DNA of 64,000 bases from Azonexus hydrophilus (GTDB lineage Bacteria > Pseudomonadota > Gammaproteobacteria > Burkholderiales > Rhodocyclaceae): NCBI RefSeq assembly GCF_001956855.1, contig NZ_MTHD01000003.1, forward strand, positions 372,001-436,000. Direction: 5' to 3'. The translations under genes were made by a program, and so were the position numbers. Of this stretch, positions 8,046 to 17,775 are shown piece by piece. Every line of letters begins with the position of its first letter. The stretch's first letter is position 1. The notes below the pieces were generated by a model. That model saw only the letters and a program-made list of their open reading frames with translations. It made no database searches and was not told the DNA's origin.

Positions 8046-8948
8046 ATGAGCCGGCTAAAGCAGATAGAAGCGTTTGTCAGTGTCGCAACTCGCGGCAGTC
8101 TTTCTGCCGCGGCCCGCCTCGAAGGCGTCACGCCGGCCATCATCGGCCGCCGTATCGATGCGCTGGAGGAGCGTCTGGGCGTACGCCTGCTGCTGCGTAC
8201 GACGCGCAAGCTGACGCTGACTTTCGAGGGGCAGGCGTTTCTTGAGGATTGCCAGAAACTGCTCAATGACCTGGCCAATGCCGAGGCGGCAGTGTCGCTC
8301 GGTGGCGTGCAGGCCAGCGGCTATCTGAAAGTGTCGGCGCCGGCCGGTTTCGGTCGTCAGCACGTGGCACCGCTGGTGGGTGATTTCATGCGGGCCAATC
8401 CGGAAGTCCGGGTCAATTTGAACCTGAGCGATCGTCTGGTCGACTTGATCAACGAGAACATCGACTGCGCCATCCGCATCGGGGAAATGACCGACTCCAG
8501 CCTGATCAGCGTGCGCCTGGGCGAAATGCGCCGGATGGTCGTTGCCAGTCCGGCTTACCTGGTCGAGCATGGCGTGCCGCGCACACCGGATGATCTGGCG
8601 CGGCACAATTGCCTGTCGCTGGGGCAGCAGCGCGGCTGGGTGTTCCGCAATCCGGACAGCGGCGAAGTTGAGACGCTGAAGGTCGGCGGCAGTTTCGAAT
8701 GCAACGACGGTGCGGTGTTGCATGAATGGGCGCTGGCCGGGCGCGGCCTGGCCTGGCGTTCGTTGTGGGAGGTTGGCGGCGATCTGAAGGAGGGGCGGCT
8801 GACGTCGGTGCTCGATGCCTGGCAGGCGCCGCCGATGGGTATTTATGCCGTGTTTCCGCAGCGCCGGCACCTGCCATTGCGGGTACGCCTGTTCATCGAC
8901 CTGCTGAAGGAAAACTACAGTCGGCCGAGCTACTGGGAGTTACGGTGA
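8046..8948 (+). CDS. LysR-family transcriptional regulator
   Basis: DNA-binding regulator of 300 residues. The N-terminal winged helix-turn-helix is at about 1-60 (RLKQIEAFVSVATRGSLSAA, then LEERLGVRLLLRTTRKLTLT), followed by the LysR substrate-binding fold from about residue 90. The wording DCAIRIGEMTDSSLISVRLG and ASPAYLVEHGVPRTPDDLARHNCL is typical of the large DsdC/CrgA-like group of LysR regulators. It is divergent from aceB with 113 bases between the starts, a common arrangement in which LysR proteins control the neighbour. The effector is unknown. It is followed after 7 bases by a DUF454 gene and probably cotranscribed with it. Confidence 0.93.
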   Translation: MSRLKQIEAFVSVATRGSLSAAARLEGVTPAIIGRRIDALEERLGVRLLLRTTRKLTLTFEGQAFLEDCQKLLNDLANAEAAVSLGGVQASGYLKVSAPAGFGRQHVAPLVGDFMRANPEVRVNLNLSDRLVDLINENIDCAIRIGEMTDSSLISVRLGEMRRMVVASPAYLVEHGVPRTPDDLARHNCLSLGQQRGWVFRNPDSGEVETLKVGGSFECNDGAVLHEWALAGRGLAWRSLWEVGGDLKEGRLTSVLDAWQAPPMGIYAVFPQRRHLPLRVRLFIDLLKENYSRPSYWELR

Positions 8949-8955
8949 AAATCGC

Positions 8956-9309
8956 ATGAAAAAGCCGGTTTACCGCGCACTTGGTATTTTTGCCGTGGCG
9001 CTCGGGCTGGTCGGGGTGGTCCTGCCGCTGCTGCCGACGACGCCGTTCCTGATCCTTGCGGCGTACTTCTTCGCCCGTTCACATCCGGAATGGGAGGCTC
9101 GCCTGCTCGCCCATCCGGTTGCCGGGCCGGCGATCCGGGGCTGGCGGGAACGCGGGGCCATTCCGTTGCTGGCCAAGCGACTGGCGACGTTGATGCTGGC
9201 CGTCAGTGCCTTGGGCGGCTGGTTCGGCTTGCCGGGAGACTGGCGCTACCTGCCGGGGACGATCGGTGCGCTCATCCTGCTGTGGATGTGGTCGCGCCCG
9301 TCACATTGA
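8956..9309 (+). CDS. DUF454 (YbaN-like) inner membrane protein
   Basis: Small membrane protein of 117 residues. The family signature GVVLPLLPTTPFLILAAYFF is at residues 20-40, followed by ARSHPEWEARLLAHPVAGPAIRGW. Two further hydrophobic segments lie near the C terminus. The function of the family is not established. It begins 7 bases after the LysR gene stop. Its own stop (TGA, 9307-9309) directly abuts the stop of the convergent cyclase gene. Confidence 0.88.
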   Translation: MKKPVYRALGIFAVALGLVGVVLPLLPTTPFLILAAYFFARSHPEWEARLLAHPVAGPAIRGWRERGAIPLLAKRLATLMLAVSALGGWFGLPGDWRYLPGTIGALILLWMWSRPSH

Positions 9310-10497
9310 TCAATCGCTGCCGGGGGTCAGGCGCAGGCAGCTGCCATCCGGCCAGACAACGCTGTCGCGCCCTTCCTGCTTGGCTGCGTACATGCGCAGA
9401 TCGGCCCGCTGGATCAGGACTTCCCAGTTGATGACGCCTTCTTCGTGGCTGTTGGCAATGCCGATCGATGCCGTCAGCGGCAAGCTATCCGGTCGCAGGC
9501 CGAGGCCGGTCTGGCGCAGGCGCAGCAACAGTGTCGCCACGTTGTCCAGCGGGGTGTCGGGCAGTACGGCAACGAATTCCTCGCCGCCCCAGCGGATCAG
9601 GATGTCGCTGCGCCGCAGGCCGGCCCGGACGTTATCGGCCAGCGCACGCAGGCAGCGGTCGCCGGCTTCGTGGCCGAAACTGTCGTTGATGCTCTTGAAG
9701 CGGTCGAGGTCGATGAAGGCCAGGGTCAGCGGTTTGCCCGACATGTGGTTGAGGCGATAGATGAGCTTCAGCGCTTCCTCGCCGGATTGCCGGGTATAGG
9801 CTGCGGTCAGCGGATCGTGCATGGCCTTGACCACCAGCGTGGCCATGTAGTGGCACTGGCTCATGCCGGAGAACATGGCGACGCCCAGCATCATCAGCAT
9901 GAACCATAGCGTGCCACCGTATTGCGCCAGCGTCAGTGTCTGTTCGGTCAGCACGGCGCTGCCCACGCTGAGCCCGATGACCGGGAGCGCCAGGAGCAGG
10001 GCTTCAAGCGCGGTCAGCGGGAAAATTGCCAGGCCGCCGAGAACGACTGTCGGCAGGTAGGCGTAAAGTTGGGCGACCAGGCGCTGGGCCTGGGTTTCGC
10101 TAGCCTTGGCCAGCATGTCGGCCGACAGCAGATGAAACAGTGAGGGAACGAGCAGCAGGACCAGCAATGCGGCCAGTGCCTGGGCGTAGGGGCGGGTCAG
10201 TGAGGCTTCACGCGGCCAGGCCAGGGCAACGAAGATCGCCGCCGAGAGGATGCGCAGGCCGATCAGGTTGGCAGCAGTATGCAGGTCGAAAACCAGCAGG
10301 TCGATGATCGCGCACAGTGGCACCAGAATGGCGAACAGGCCGGCGATCAGCTGAACCCTGGCCATGATCACCGAGGCTGCGTGGCGACGCAGTTCGGAAG
10401 AGCGTCCGGCGGGCGTCAGCATGGCGATGATCTGGCCGCCGCTCAATTCGGATGGCGCCAGGATGTTTTCGCTGATTTTCGTCCAGAGACTGCTCAC
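9310..10497 (-). CDS. Membrane-integral diguanylate cyclase (GGDEF)
   Basis: Predicted cyclic di-GMP synthase of 395 residues. About six membrane helices form the N-terminal half (roughly residues 40-215). The GGDEF domain shows DPLTAAYTRQSGEEAL, FIDLDRFKSINDSFGHEAGD, the inhibitory-site RRSD and an intact GGEEF active site. A longer reading frame extends to 10635, but that stretch runs through the aceA terminator. I therefore favour the GTG at 10497, which has a GGA upstream; an ATG about 23 codons further in is another option. No recognisable ligand domain precedes the GGDEF, so the membrane part is the likely sensor. Confidence 0.85.
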   Translation of the reverse strand: MSSLWTKISENILAPSELSGGQIIAMLTPAGRSSELRRHAASVIMARVQLIAGLFAILVPLCAIIDLLVFDLHTAANLIGLRILSAAIFVALAWPREASLTRPYAQALAALLVLLLVPSLFHLLSADMLAKASETQAQRLVAQLYAYLPTVVLGGLAIFPLTALEALLLALPVIGLSVGSAVLTEQTLTLAQYGGTLWFMLMMLGVAMFSGMSQCHYMATLVVKAMHDPLTAAYTRQSGEEALKLIYRLNHMSGKPLTLAFIDLDRFKSINDSFGHEAGDRCLRALADNVRAGLRRSDILIRWGGEEFVAVLPDTPLDNVATLLLRLRQTGLGLRPDSLPLTASIGIANSHEEGVINWEVLIQRADLRMYAAKQEGRDSVVWPDGSCLRLTPGSD

Positions 10498-10580
10498 GGG
10501 GATTTTCCATCGATGGATGACCGGCCGTATTATCCCTGAACTCACGGCTCGCGGCTTTGATACGTATCCGCCTGATGCAA

Positions 10581-10610
10581 AAAGGGCCGGCACCTCGTGA
10601 GTGCCGGCCC
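10581..10610 (-). terminator. Rho-independent terminator of aceA
   Basis: The arms GGGCCGGCAC (10584-10593) and GTGCCGGCCC (10601-10610) pair perfectly. On the minus strand they are followed by a run of five T. It lies about 45 bases after the aceA stop. Confidence 0.88.
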
Positions 10611-10653
10611 CTGCTGCTGCCGGATCAGGCAGCAAGGCAAAGCGGTGAGCTTC

Positions 10654-11952
10654 TTAGTGGAACTGTTCTTCTTCGGTCGAACCGGTCAGCGCGGTAACGC
10701 TGGACTTGCCACCCTGGATCACGGTGGTGATGTCGTCGAAGTAACCGGTGCCGACTTCCTGCTGGTGCGACACGAAGGTGTAGCCACGGTCGCGGGCAGC
10801 GAATTCCGGCTCCTGAACCTTCTCGACGTAAGCCGACATGCCGCGAGCAGCGTAGTCCTGGGCCAGGTCGAACATGTGGTACCACATGTTGTGGATGCCA
10901 GCCAGGGTGATGAACTGGTACTTGTAGCCCATGGCGCCGAGTTCCTTCTGGAACTTGGCAATGGTGGCGTCGTCGAGGTTCTTCTTCCAGTTGAAGGAAG
11001 GCGAACAGTTGTAGGCCAGCATCTTGCCCGGGTGAACCTTATGCACGGCTTCGGCGAACTTGCGGGCGAACTCCAGATCCGGCGTACCGGTTTCGCACCA
11101 CACCAGGTCGGCGTAGTCGGCGTAGGCGATGGCGCGGGAGATGGCCTGGTCCAGACCCTTCTTGGTCTTGTAGAAGCCTTCGGCAGTGCGCTCGCCGGTC
11201 AGGAACGGCTTGTCGTTCTCGTCGTAGTCGGAGGTCAGCAGGTCAGCGGCTTCGGCATCGGTACGGGCGATGACCAGGGTCGGCACGCCATAGACGTCGG
11301 CAGCCATACGGGCAGCGATCAGCTTTTGCACGGCTTCGGTGGTCGGAACCAGAACCTTGCCACCCATGTGGCCGCACTTCTTGACGGAAGCCAGTTGATC
11401 TTCCCAATGCACGCCGGCAGCGCCAGCGCGGATCATCGCCTTCATCAGTTCGTAGGCGTTCAGCACGCCGCCGAAACCGGCTTCAGCGTCAGCGACGATC
11501 GGCAGGTGGTATTCGACGTGGCCGGCATCGCCCTTGTTGATGTTCTTGGACCACTGGATCTCGTCGGCGCGGTTGAAGGCATTGTTGATGCGCTCGACAA
11601 CCTTTGGCACGGAGTCAACCGGGTACAGCGACTGGTCCGGGTACATGGCGGCGTATTCGTTGTTGTCGGCAGCAACTTGCCAGCCCGACAGGTAGATTGC
11701 CTTGATGCCGGCCTTGGCTTGCTGCACGGCTTGGCCACCGGTCAGGGCGCCCAGGCAGTTGACGTACGGGGTGTTGTTGACCAGATCCCACAGCTTCTCG
11801 GCGCCGCGACGGGCCAGGGTGTGTTCAACCTGGAACGAGCCACGCAGACGGACGACGTCAGCAGCGGAGTAACCGCGCTTGATGCCCTTCCAGCGGGGGT
11901 TTTCTGCCCAGTCTTTTTCCAGGGCGGCAATTTGCTGTTCGCGAGTGCTCAT
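10654..11952 (-). CDS. aceA: Isocitrate lyase
   Basis: Glyoxylate-shunt enzyme that cleaves isocitrate to succinate and glyoxylate. It has 432 residues. The catalytic signature KKCGHMGGK is near residue 190. Also present are [12 protein letters not shown], the metal-binding [10 protein letters not shown] and HWEDQLAS segments, [30 protein letters not shown] and [13 protein letters not shown]. The length and the insertion-free form match the E. coli-type enzyme. With aceB it lets the cell grow on acetate or fatty acids and recycle polyhydroxyalkanoate carbon. The upstream promoter and palindrome are well placed for control. Confidence 0.97.
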   Translation of the reverse strand: MSTREQQIAALEKDWAENPRWKGIKRGYSAADVVRLRGSFQVEHTLARRGAEKLWDLVNNTPYVNCLGALTGGQAVQQAKAGIKAIYLSGWQVAADNNEYAAMYPDQSLYPVDSVPKVVERINNAFNRADEIQWSKNINKGDAGHVEYHLPIVADAEAGFGGVLNAYELMKAMIRAGAAGVHWEDQLASVKKCGHMGGKVLVPTTEAVQKLIAARMAADVYGVPTLVIARTDAEAADLLTSDYDENDKPFLTGERTAEGFYKTKKGLDQAISRAIAYADYADLVWCETGTPDLEFARKFAEAVHKVHPGKMLAYNCSPSFNWKKNLDDATIAKFQKELGAMGYKYQFITLAGIHNMWYHMFDLAQDYAARGMSAYVEKVQEPEFAARDRGYTFVSHQQEVGTGYFDDITTVIQGGKSSVTALTGSTEEEQFH

Positions 11953-12025
11953 GTGTATTCCTCAAGAGTTGGGTTGGGAAATCAGGTTTTTGCGCCGAAA
12001 CATTACTGCTTCTGCGATGTCCGAG

Positions 12026-12054
12026 AGTATAGAGAAAATCATGCAGGGCAGCAA
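12026..12054 (-). promoter_or_regulatory. Sigma-70 promoter of aceA
   Basis: On the minus strand TTGCTG (12049-12054) and TATACT (12026-12031) are separated by exactly 17 bases. Transcription would start near 12019, leaving a leader of about 67 bases. The palindromic element sits 2 bases upstream of the -35 box. Confidence 0.6.
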
Positions 12055-12056
12055 TG

Positions 12057-12070
12057 GTCTTATATAAGAC
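12057..12070. promoter_or_regulatory. Perfect 14-bp operator-like palindrome upstream of aceA
   Basis: GTCTTATATAAGAC is fully self-complementary and directly abuts the aceA -35 region. A further ATAAGAC follows at 12071-12077. The matching site at 7987-8000 precedes aceB. Short-centred palindromes of this kind are typical of GntR-type regulators, but the protein is not identified here. Confidence 0.65.
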
Positions 12071-12195
12071 ATAAGACAAAATTATTTCATTTTAAAACAA
12101 TGGTCTGTGTTTTATTTTTCACGATACGAAATGCTATTTGTGCCGGTGAAATGCGTTGCAGCATTTTTTCCCGTTGCTTTCCTTGATCTTTATGC

Positions 12196-12224
12196 TTGAC
12201 CTCGTCAGTCAACAGGGATTGAAT
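12196..12224 (+). promoter_or_regulatory. Possible promoter of the chemoreceptor gene
   Basis: TTGACC (12196-12201) and TTGAAT (12219-12224) are spaced by 17 bases, 31 bases before the ATG. The -10 match is weak. Confidence 0.3.
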
Positions 12225-12255
12225 TCGACAAATTTATAAAATTCTGGTGATTCGT

Positions 12256-14052
12256 ATGGAATTTATCAAACGCCTCTACGACTGGAACGAGCGCACCTTC
12301 TGGAACTCGTTGACCAAGAAGTTGATGAGTTTTCTGCTGCTGTTCTTCATCGATCTGGGTTATCTCGGGATTTACGTGCACCAGAAGCGGATGGTGGCCG
12401 AAGAGCTGGCAAAGTCCGGCGCGGCGTCCGATGTCCTGCAGCGCCTGGCCGAGAGCCTTGATTACGGCCTGATGCTGATGATCGTGCTGACTGCCATCGC
12501 CTTGTGCTGGAATGTGCTGCAGATACTTTACATCCGGCATCTGATCCTGCGCCCGGTGCGCATGATCGCGACGATTTTCGACGAGATCGGTCGTGGCGAA
12601 GGCGATTTCTCGCGCAACCTGCCGACCATTACCCACGATGAGTTGCGGACGCTGGCCGAGGCCTACAACCGTTTTGCCGACAAGATGCGCGAGATCATCA
12701 GCGAAGTGCGCAAGATGAGCGTGAACATCGCCCGCGAAGCGGTAGTGGTCAAGCGGACGGTTTCATCGACGGCAGTGCGTGCCGACCAGCAGGGGGAAAT
12801 TGCCAATTCGGTCTTCGGCGCGAGTTCGGAGGCCGTTCAGGCGATCCAGGAAGTTTCCAGTTCGGCCGAAATGATTTCGCACTCCACGGATACCAATCTG
12901 GCGACGGCGCGCAATTCACTCGGCGAAATGCAGGAAATCGTCACCAAGGTGCAGCTGGTCAGTGACAAGCTGCATCAGTTCAACGACACCGTTGGTCATC
13001 TGGCCAAGCGTTCCGACAGCATCCGGCAGATCGCCGGGCTGATCAAGGATATTGCCGACCAGACCAATCTGCTGGCGCTGAATGCGGCGATCGAGGCGGC
13101 GCGGGCTGGCGAAATGGGCAGAGGTTTTGCCGTCGTTGCCAACGAAGTGCGCAAACTGGCCGAGCGCGTCAATCTGGCGACCCAGGAAATCACCGTCAAC
13201 ATCGGCGGCATGATCGATCTGGTGCGGGAAACGCAGAGTGAAAACGAAGTCATCAACAACGACATCCGCCAGACCCGCGAGGTCGTCGAGCGTTCGTCCG
13301 GCGAGTTCCAGCAGATGGTCGGCAATTTCGAACGAACCGGCGACCAGCTGAACCAGATTGCCGCAGCGATGGAGCAACTGACGGCAACCAATTCGCAGGT
13401 GCACGAGTCCGTACGGCAGGTTCACGACCTGTCGGTCGAGGTCGCCGGCAGCATGAAGGCGTCCGAAGAAACGACGCAGATGCTCAGCCAGGCAACCGAA
13501 AGCGTGCAGGAACTGGTGTCGCGCTTCAAGATCGGACGCGGTGCCTTCGATTTCAACGTGGACAAGGCGCGCCTGTTCCGCGATACCGTTCAGGACAAGC
13601 TGGCCGAAATGGCGGGGCGCGGCATCAATATCTGGGATCAGAACTACCAGCCGCAACCCAACACCAATCCGCAGAAATTCCAGGTCAGCTACTGCAGCGC
13701 CTTCGAGCAGCAGATGCAGCCTCTGCTGGAGAGCGCGCTAACCAGCCTGCGGGGCGGTGTCTACGCGTTGATGATCGATACCCGTGGCTATGGGGCGATC
13801 CACAATCAGAAATTCTCGAAGCCGCTGACTGGCAATTACCAGAATGATCTGGTCGGCAATCGCACGCGGCGGATCTGGGACGATGTGACCGGCCAGCGTG
13901 GGGCGAAGAATACCCAGCCGATGCTGGTCCAGACCTACGCCCGCGATACCGGCGAAATCCTGTCGGAAATCAACATGCCGATCATGGTTGGCGGGCGTCA
14001 CTGGGGGGCGGTCCGCGTCGGTTGTGAAAGTACGGTGTTGCTCGAAGGCTGA
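12256..14052 (+). CDS. Methyl-accepting chemotaxis protein with cytoplasmic C-terminal sensor-like domain
   Basis: Chemoreceptor of 598 residues. Two membrane helices (about 23-42 and 72-95) flank a loop of only about 30 residues, too small for a normal periplasmic ligand domain. A HAMP segment follows, then the signalling domain with the conserved tip [22 protein letters not shown] and [18 protein letters not shown]. After the coiled coil comes an unusual extra domain of about 160 residues (from about 435), with [32 protein letters not shown] and [11 protein letters not shown]. It looks like a Cache/PAS-type sensor placed at the C terminus. I prefer ATG 12256 over the upstream GTG 12247. Ligand input from the cytoplasm is inferred. 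Confidence 0.9.
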   Translation: MEFIKRLYDWNERTFWNSLTKKLMSFLLLFFIDLGYLGIYVHQKRMVAEELAKSGAASDVLQRLAESLDYGLMLMIVLTAIALCWNVLQILYIRHLILRPVRMIATIFDEIGRGEGDFSRNLPTITHDELRTLAEAYNRFADKMREIISEVRKMSVNIAREAVVVKRTVSSTAVRADQQGEIANSVFGASSEAVQAIQEVSSSAEMISHSTDTNLATARNSLGEMQEIVTKVQLVSDKLHQFNDTVGHLAKRSDSIRQIAGLIKDIADQTNLLALNAAIEAARAGEMGRGFAVVANEVRKLAERVNLATQEITVNIGGMIDLVRETQSENEVINNDIRQTREVVERSSGEFQQMVGNFERTGDQLNQIAAAMEQLTATNSQVHESVRQVHDLSVEVAGSMKASEETTQMLSQATESVQELVSRFKIGRGAFDFNVDKARLFRDTVQDKLAEMAGRGINIWDQNYQPQPNTNPQKFQVSYCSAFEQQMQPLLESALTSLRGGVYALMIDTRGYGAIHNQKFSKPLTGNYQNDLVGNRTRRIWDDVTGQRGAKNTQPMLVQTYARDTGEILSEINMPIMVGGRHWGAVRVGCESTVLLEG

Positions 14053-14059
14053 GGCGCGG

Positions 14060-14094
14060 ATTGTTGCGGTCGACCGGCCGCAACAATGGTTTTT
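14060..14094 (+). terminator. Terminator-like hairpin carrying the TGCGGTCGAC motif
   Basis: ATTGTTGCGG (14060-14069) and CCGCAACAAT (14078-14087) pair perfectly around TCGACCGG, and a T run follows at 14090-14094. It lies 8 bases after the chemoreceptor stop. The hairpin contains one copy of the dispersed motif (14065-14074). Confidence 0.5.
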
Positions 14095-14154
14095 CCCCTG
14101 CAAGCGTTTCCCGAGCCCGGCTAGCGCAGGGGCACCGACGTTGCCGGGTTCATC

Positions 14155-14646
14155 TCAGCACAGCGGCTTGGTCGAGACCAGGACGCCATCCTCGTCGGCG
14201 TAGAGATATTCGCCGGGGTGAAAAGTGACGCCGCCGAAGGTCAGCGCCAGGTTGCGGTCGCCGATGCCTTTCTTGACGGTCTTTTGCGGGTGCGTGTTGA
14301 GCGCGCGCACGCCGATGTCGATGCCGTTGATGTCGCCCGAGTCGCGGATACAGCCATAGACGACAGCACCTTCCCAGCCGTTCTTGTGGGCCAGGATCGC
14401 CAGCTGGTCGCCGACCAGCGCGCAGCGCAGCGAGCCGCCACCGTCAATGACCAGCACCTTGCCGTGGCCGGGTTCGTTGAAGATCTCGCGCACCAGCGTG
14501 TTGTCCTCGAAAATCTTCAGCGTGACGATTTCGCCGGAAAAGCTCGTGCGCCCGCCATAGCGCTGGAACATCGGGGCGACGATGCGTACCGTCTTGCCCA
14601 GTTCGGCTTCGAACTGATCGCACAGGTCAGGGGTCTTGAAGGTCAT
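14155..14646 (-). CDS. RraA-like protein (RNase E regulator / HMG aldolase family)
   Basis: Protein of 163 residues in the RraA/MenG-like fold family. Members either bind and inhibit RNase E (RraA) or act as 4-hydroxy-4-methyl-2-oxoglutarate aldolase / oxaloacetate decarboxylase. The family motifs are [34 protein letters not shown] and the C-terminal [16 protein letters not shown]. The conserved GD and RD residues of the metal-dependent aldolase site are present, so the enzyme role is possible. A longer frame runs upstream, but the ATG at 14646 gives the family length and avoids the clpA terminator. The exact role is not decided by sequence. Confidence 0.85.
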   Translation of the reverse strand: MTFKTPDLCDQFEAELGKTVRIVAPMFQRYGGRTSFSGEIVTLKIFEDNTLVREIFNEPGHGKVLVIDGGGSLRCALVGDQLAILAHKNGWEGAVVYGCIRDSGDINGIDIGVRALNTHPQKTVKKGIGDRNLALTFGGVTFHPGEYLYADEDGVLVSTKPLC

Positions 14647-14662
14647 TCTTGTCTCCGGAAAT

Positions 14663-14692
14663 AAAAAAAGCCGTGCAATCTTGCACGGCTTT
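14663..14692 (-). terminator. Rho-independent terminator of clpSA
   Basis: AAGCCGTGCA and TGCACGGCTT pair around a 4-base loop, followed on the minus strand by a run of seven T. It lies about 20 bases after the clpA stop. Confidence 0.88.
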
Positions 14693-14710
14693 CGGGGCGA
14701 AAGGCAATCG

Positions 14711-16972
14711 TCAGACAGTTGCTTCGACGTCTTCTTCCTCAAAATCGAGCCGGATTTTGCCCTCGCCATCGAGGTCGACCGTAACTTTGCCACCGCTGGC
14801 CAGCTTGCCGAACAGCAACTCGTCGGCCAGTGCCGAACGGATCGTGTCCTGGATCAGACGCGACATCGGACGGGCGCCCATCAACGGATCGAAACCCTTC
14901 TTTGCCAGCATTTCCTTGACCGCGTCGGAGAAGTGGGCTTCCACCTTCTTCTCGTGCAACTGTTCTTCCAGCTGCATCAGGAACTTGTCCACCACGCGCA
15001 GGATGATGTCGTGGTCGAGCGGCTTGAAGGAAATCGTCGCGTCCAGCCGGTTGCGGAATTCCGGCGTGAACAGGCGCTTGATCTCGGCCATCTCGTCGCC
15101 GCTCTCCTTGCTCGACGTGAAGCCCATCGACGACTTCTGCAGATCGGCGGCGCCGGCATTGGTCGTCATGATGATCACCACGTTGCGGAAATCCGCCTTG
15201 CGCCCGTTGTTGTCGGTCAGCGTCCCGTGGTCCATGACCTGCAGCAGGATGTTGTAGATGTCCGGATGTGCCTTCTCGATTTCGTCGAGCAGCAGCACGC
15301 AGTACGGCTTCTTGGTGATCGCTTCGGTCAGCAGGCCGCCCTGGTCGAAACCGACGTAGCCCGGGGGGGCACCGATCAACCGGGAAACGGCATGGCGTTC
15401 CATGTATTCGGACATGTCGAAGCGCTGTAGTTCGACGCCGAGGCAGTAGGCCAGTTGCTTGGCAACTTCGGTCTTGCCGACGCCGGTCGGGCCGGAGAAG
15501 AGGAAGGAGCCGATCGGCTTGCCCGGGTTGCCGAGGCCGGAACGGGCCATCTTGATCGCCTTGGCCAGTGCGTCGATGGCCTTGTCCTGGCCGAAGACCG
15601 TCGCCTTCAGGTCGCGGTCGAGATTCTTCAGCGCGCCGCGGTCATCGAGCGAGACATGCTGCGACGGGATGCGGGCGATCTTGGCGACGATTTCCTCGAT
15701 GTCGGTCTTGCTGATGGTCTTCTTCTGCTTCGACTTCGGCAGGATGCGTTGGGCCGCACCGGCCTCGTCGATGACGTCGATGGCCTTGTCCGGCAGGTGC
15801 CGATCGGTGATGTAGCGGGCCGACAGTTCAACCGCCGAGGACAGCGCCGTTGCCGAATACTTGATGCCGTGGTGCGCCTCGAAGCGTGCTTTCAGGCCCT
15901 TGAGGATTTCCAGTGTTTCGGCGACCGACGGTTCGTTGACGTCGATCTTCTGGAAGCGCCGCGACAGCGCGCTGTCCTTCTCGAAGATGCCGCGGAACTC
16001 GGTGTAGGTCGTCGCGCCGATGCACTTCAACTGACCGGACGACAGCGCCGGCTTGAGCAGGTTGGAGGCATCGAGCGTGCCGCCCGAGGCCGAGCCGGCG
16101 CCGATCAGTGTGTGGATCTCGTCGATGAACAGGATCGCGTGCGGGTTGTCCTGCAAAGCCTTGAGCACGCCCTTGAGGCGCTGCTCGAAGTCGCCGCGGT
16201 ACTTGGTGCCGGCCAGCAGCGAACCCATGTCGAGCGAATAGACGTTGGCCTGCGCCAGGATTTCCGGTACCTCGCCCTCGACCACCTTGCGCGCCAGGCC
16301 CTCGGCGATCGCCGTCTTGCCGACACCGGCTTCGCCAACCAGCAGCGGGTTGTTCTTGCGCCGGCGGCACAGCGTCTGGATGACGCGTTCCAGTTCCTTG
16401 TCGCGGCCGATCAGCGGGTCGATCTTGCCCTGCAGCGCGAGCGCGTTGAGGTTGATCGTGTACTGTTCGAGCGGCCCGGCTTCGGCCTTCTCGCCTTCGG
16501 TCTCGACCTCGCCTTCCGGCGTTGCCTTCTGTTGCTGCGGCACCTTGCTGATGCCGTGCGAGATGTAATTGACGACATCAAGCCGGGTGACGCCCTGTTT
16601 CTGCAGGAAATACACTGCGTGCGAATCCTTTTCGCCGTAGATGGCGATCAGCACGTTGGCGCCATTGACCTCCTTCTTGCCGGAGGATTGCACGTGCAGG
16701 ATGGCGCGCTGGATGACGCGCTGGAAACCGAGCGTCGGCTGGGTGTCGATGTCGTCCTCGCCAGCGACGGTCGGCGTGTGTTCGTTGATGAAGTTGGTCA
16801 GATCCTTGCGCAGCGCATCAGGCTTCGCCCCGCAGGCGCGCAGGGCGTCGGCGGCGGATGGATTGTCGATCAGGGCCAGCAGGAGGTGCTCGACGGTAAT
16901 GAACTCGTGGCGCTTCTGGCGCGCCTCGACGAAGGCCATGTGCAGGCTGACTTCGAGTTCCTGGGCAATCAT
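14711..16972 (-). CDS. clpA: ATP-dependent Clp protease ATPase subunit ClpA
   Basis: AAA+ unfoldase of 753 residues that feeds substrates to ClpP. The N-terminal Clp repeat domain is at about 1-145 ([20 protein letters not shown]). Nucleotide domain 1 has Walker [10 protein letters not shown] and Walker [10 protein letters not shown]. Nucleotide domain 2 has GPTGVGKTE and [14 protein letters not shown], then the sensor and C-terminal small domain. There is no ClpB-type middle coiled coil, and the order behind clpS is the usual one for ClpA. Its ATG overlaps the clpS stop (ATGA), so the adaptor and the unfoldase are coupled. Confidence 0.97.
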   Translation of the reverse strand: MIAQELEVSLHMAFVEARQKRHEFITVEHLLLALIDNPSAADALRACGAKPDALRKDLTNFINEHTPTVAGEDDIDTQPTLGFQRVIQRAILHVQSSGKKEVNGANVLIAIYGEKDSHAVYFLQKQGVTRLDVVNYISHGISKVPQQQKATPEGEVETEGEKAEAGPLEQYTINLNALALQGKIDPLIGRDKELERVIQTLCRRRKNNPLLVGEAGVGKTAIAEGLARKVVEGEVPEILAQANVYSLDMGSLLAGTKYRGDFEQRLKGVLKALQDNPHAILFIDEIHTLIGAGSASGGTLDASNLLKPALSSGQLKCIGATTYTEFRGIFEKDSALSRRFQKIDVNEPSVAETLEILKGLKARFEAHHGIKYSATALSSAVELSARYITDRHLPDKAIDVIDEAGAAQRILPKSKQKKTISKTDIEEIVAKIARIPSQHVSLDDRGALKNLDRDLKATVFGQDKAIDALAKAIKMARSGLGNPGKPIGSFLFSGPTGVGKTEVAKQLAYCLGVELQRFDMSEYMERHAVSRLIGAPPGYVGFDQGGLLTEAITKKPYCVLLLDEIEKAHPDIYNILLQVMDHGTLTDNNGRKADFRNVVIIMTTNAGAADLQKSSMGFTSSKESGDEMAEIKRLFTPEFRNRLDATISFKPLDHDIILRVVDKFLMQLEEQLHEKKVEAHFSDAVKEMLAKKGFDPLMGARPMSRLIQDTIRSALADELLFGKLASGGKVTVDLDGEGKIRLDFEEEDVEATV

Positions 16973-17280
16973 CAGTTTTCCTCCATGATGCAGGCTAGCG
17001 GGTGTTGGTGTTGGCGGGCGTGTGCCGCCACTTGTTCAACTTTGGTTGCGGCAATGTCGCGGGGGAAAATCCCGCAGGTGCCACGACCCTCGTTGTGAAC
17101 TTTGAGCATGATTCGTGTCGCTTGTTCAGTATCCAACGAAAAAAAACGCTGCAGAACATCGATGACGAATTCCATCGGTGTGTAATCGTCGTTCAGCAAC
17201 ACCACCTTGTACATCCGTGGCGGTTGCAGCTTGCTGCGCAAGGCCTCAAGTTGCCCGCCGTCCTGAATCTTCGTAGCCAT
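16972..17280 (-). CDS. clpS: ATP-dependent Clp protease adaptor ClpS
   Basis: Adaptor of 102 residues that binds N-degron substrates and hands them to ClpA. The core [24 protein letters not shown] is at about residues 20-45, with the N-degron pocket residues in [12 protein letters not shown] and the ClpA-contacting [20 protein letters not shown]. The start at ATG 17280 gives the normal length; an upstream in-frame extension is not conserved-looking. Transcribed with clpA and divergent from the cold-shock gene. Confidence 0.95.
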   Translation of the reverse strand: MATKIQDGGQLEALRSKLQPPRMYKVVLLNDDYTPMEFVIDVLQRFFSLDTEQATRIMLKVHNEGRGTCGIFPRDIAATKVEQVAAHARQHQHPLACIMEEN

Positions 17281-17351
17281 GCGTTCGATTCTATACAGTC
17301 CATTCCAATCTGCAACAACAGAGATGGGGGTTGTTCGGGGAAAATACAAGC

Positions 17352-17380
17352 TTGACAAGCAATTCTCTTGCCTGATTCAT
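17352..17380 (+). promoter_or_regulatory. Possible promoter of the cold-shock gene
   Basis: A perfect -35 TTGACA (17352-17357) is followed at 17 bases by ATTCAT, a weak -10. If used, the mRNA would carry a leader of about 165 bases before the ATG at 17552. A long leader is characteristic of cspA-type genes, whose leader folding senses temperature. Confidence 0.35.
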
Positions 17381-17551
17381 GCTGCGCTGCCGCATGGAAA
17401 AATGTTGACGCAAAAATTCAACTGGCGTAAAAAACGGCTGTGTTTGGATTCAAGTTGCATCATGGGTGCCATGCGTACCGGGTCGCTGAGCTCAAACAGG
17501 GAGTCGGGGAGACCCGGGAATTTGTACGCTTTTTGTAGGAAAGTAGCAGAT

Positions 17552-17755
17552 ATGGCAATCGGTACTGTCAAGTGGTTCAATGATTCCAAGGGCTTTGGTT
17601 TTATTACGCCCGATGATGGCAGCGAAGACCTCTTCGCACATTTTTCCGCCATCAACATGAATGGCTTCAAGACCCTGAAAGAAGGCGAAAAAGTCTCCTT
17701 CGAAGTAGTGCAAGGTCCGAAGGGCAAGCAGGCTTCCAACATCCAGCGCGCCTGA
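17552..17755 (+). CDS. Cold-shock protein (CspA family)
   Basis: Single cold-shock domain of 67 residues, an OB fold that binds single-stranded RNA and DNA and melts RNA structure. RNP1 is [11 protein letters not shown] and RNP2 is [13 protein letters not shown] lies 11 bases before the ATG at 17552. The reading frame extends upstream, but that part is leader. A strong terminator follows. The gene belongs to the CspA/CspE type; whether it is cold-induced cannot be told from sequence. Confidence 0.95.
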   Translation: MAIGTVKWFNDSKGFGFITPDDGSEDLFAHFSAINMNGFKTLKEGEKVSFEVVQGPKGKQASNIQRA

Positions 17756-17775
17756 TCCGCGGATAGCTGGCAAGC

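Larger units (their letters stand above)
11953..12255. other. Intergenic region with divergent aceA and chemoreceptor control
   Basis: This AT-richer gene-free stretch holds the aceA promoter (12026-12054), a perfect palindrome (12057-12070) followed by a further ATAAGAC half-copy, and a weak candidate promoter for the chemoreceptor gene (12196-12224). No small ORF or RNA is evident. Confidence 0.6.

Noticed and set aside
6256-8049. Open frame of 597 codons opposite aceB
   Set aside because: Antisense to malate synthase and runs through the aceB terminator; repetitive Val/Asp/Gly-rich translation.
10498-10635. N-terminal extension of the membrane cyclase gene
   Set aside because: The stretch spans the aceA terminator and has no conserved-looking residues; a GTG at 10497 is better.
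10597-12186. Open frame of 529 codons opposite aceA
   Set aside because: Antisense to isocitrate lyase and across its promoter and terminator.
15455-17098. Open frame of 547 codons opposite clpA
   Set aside because: Antisense to a well-supported ClpA gene; no domain signal.
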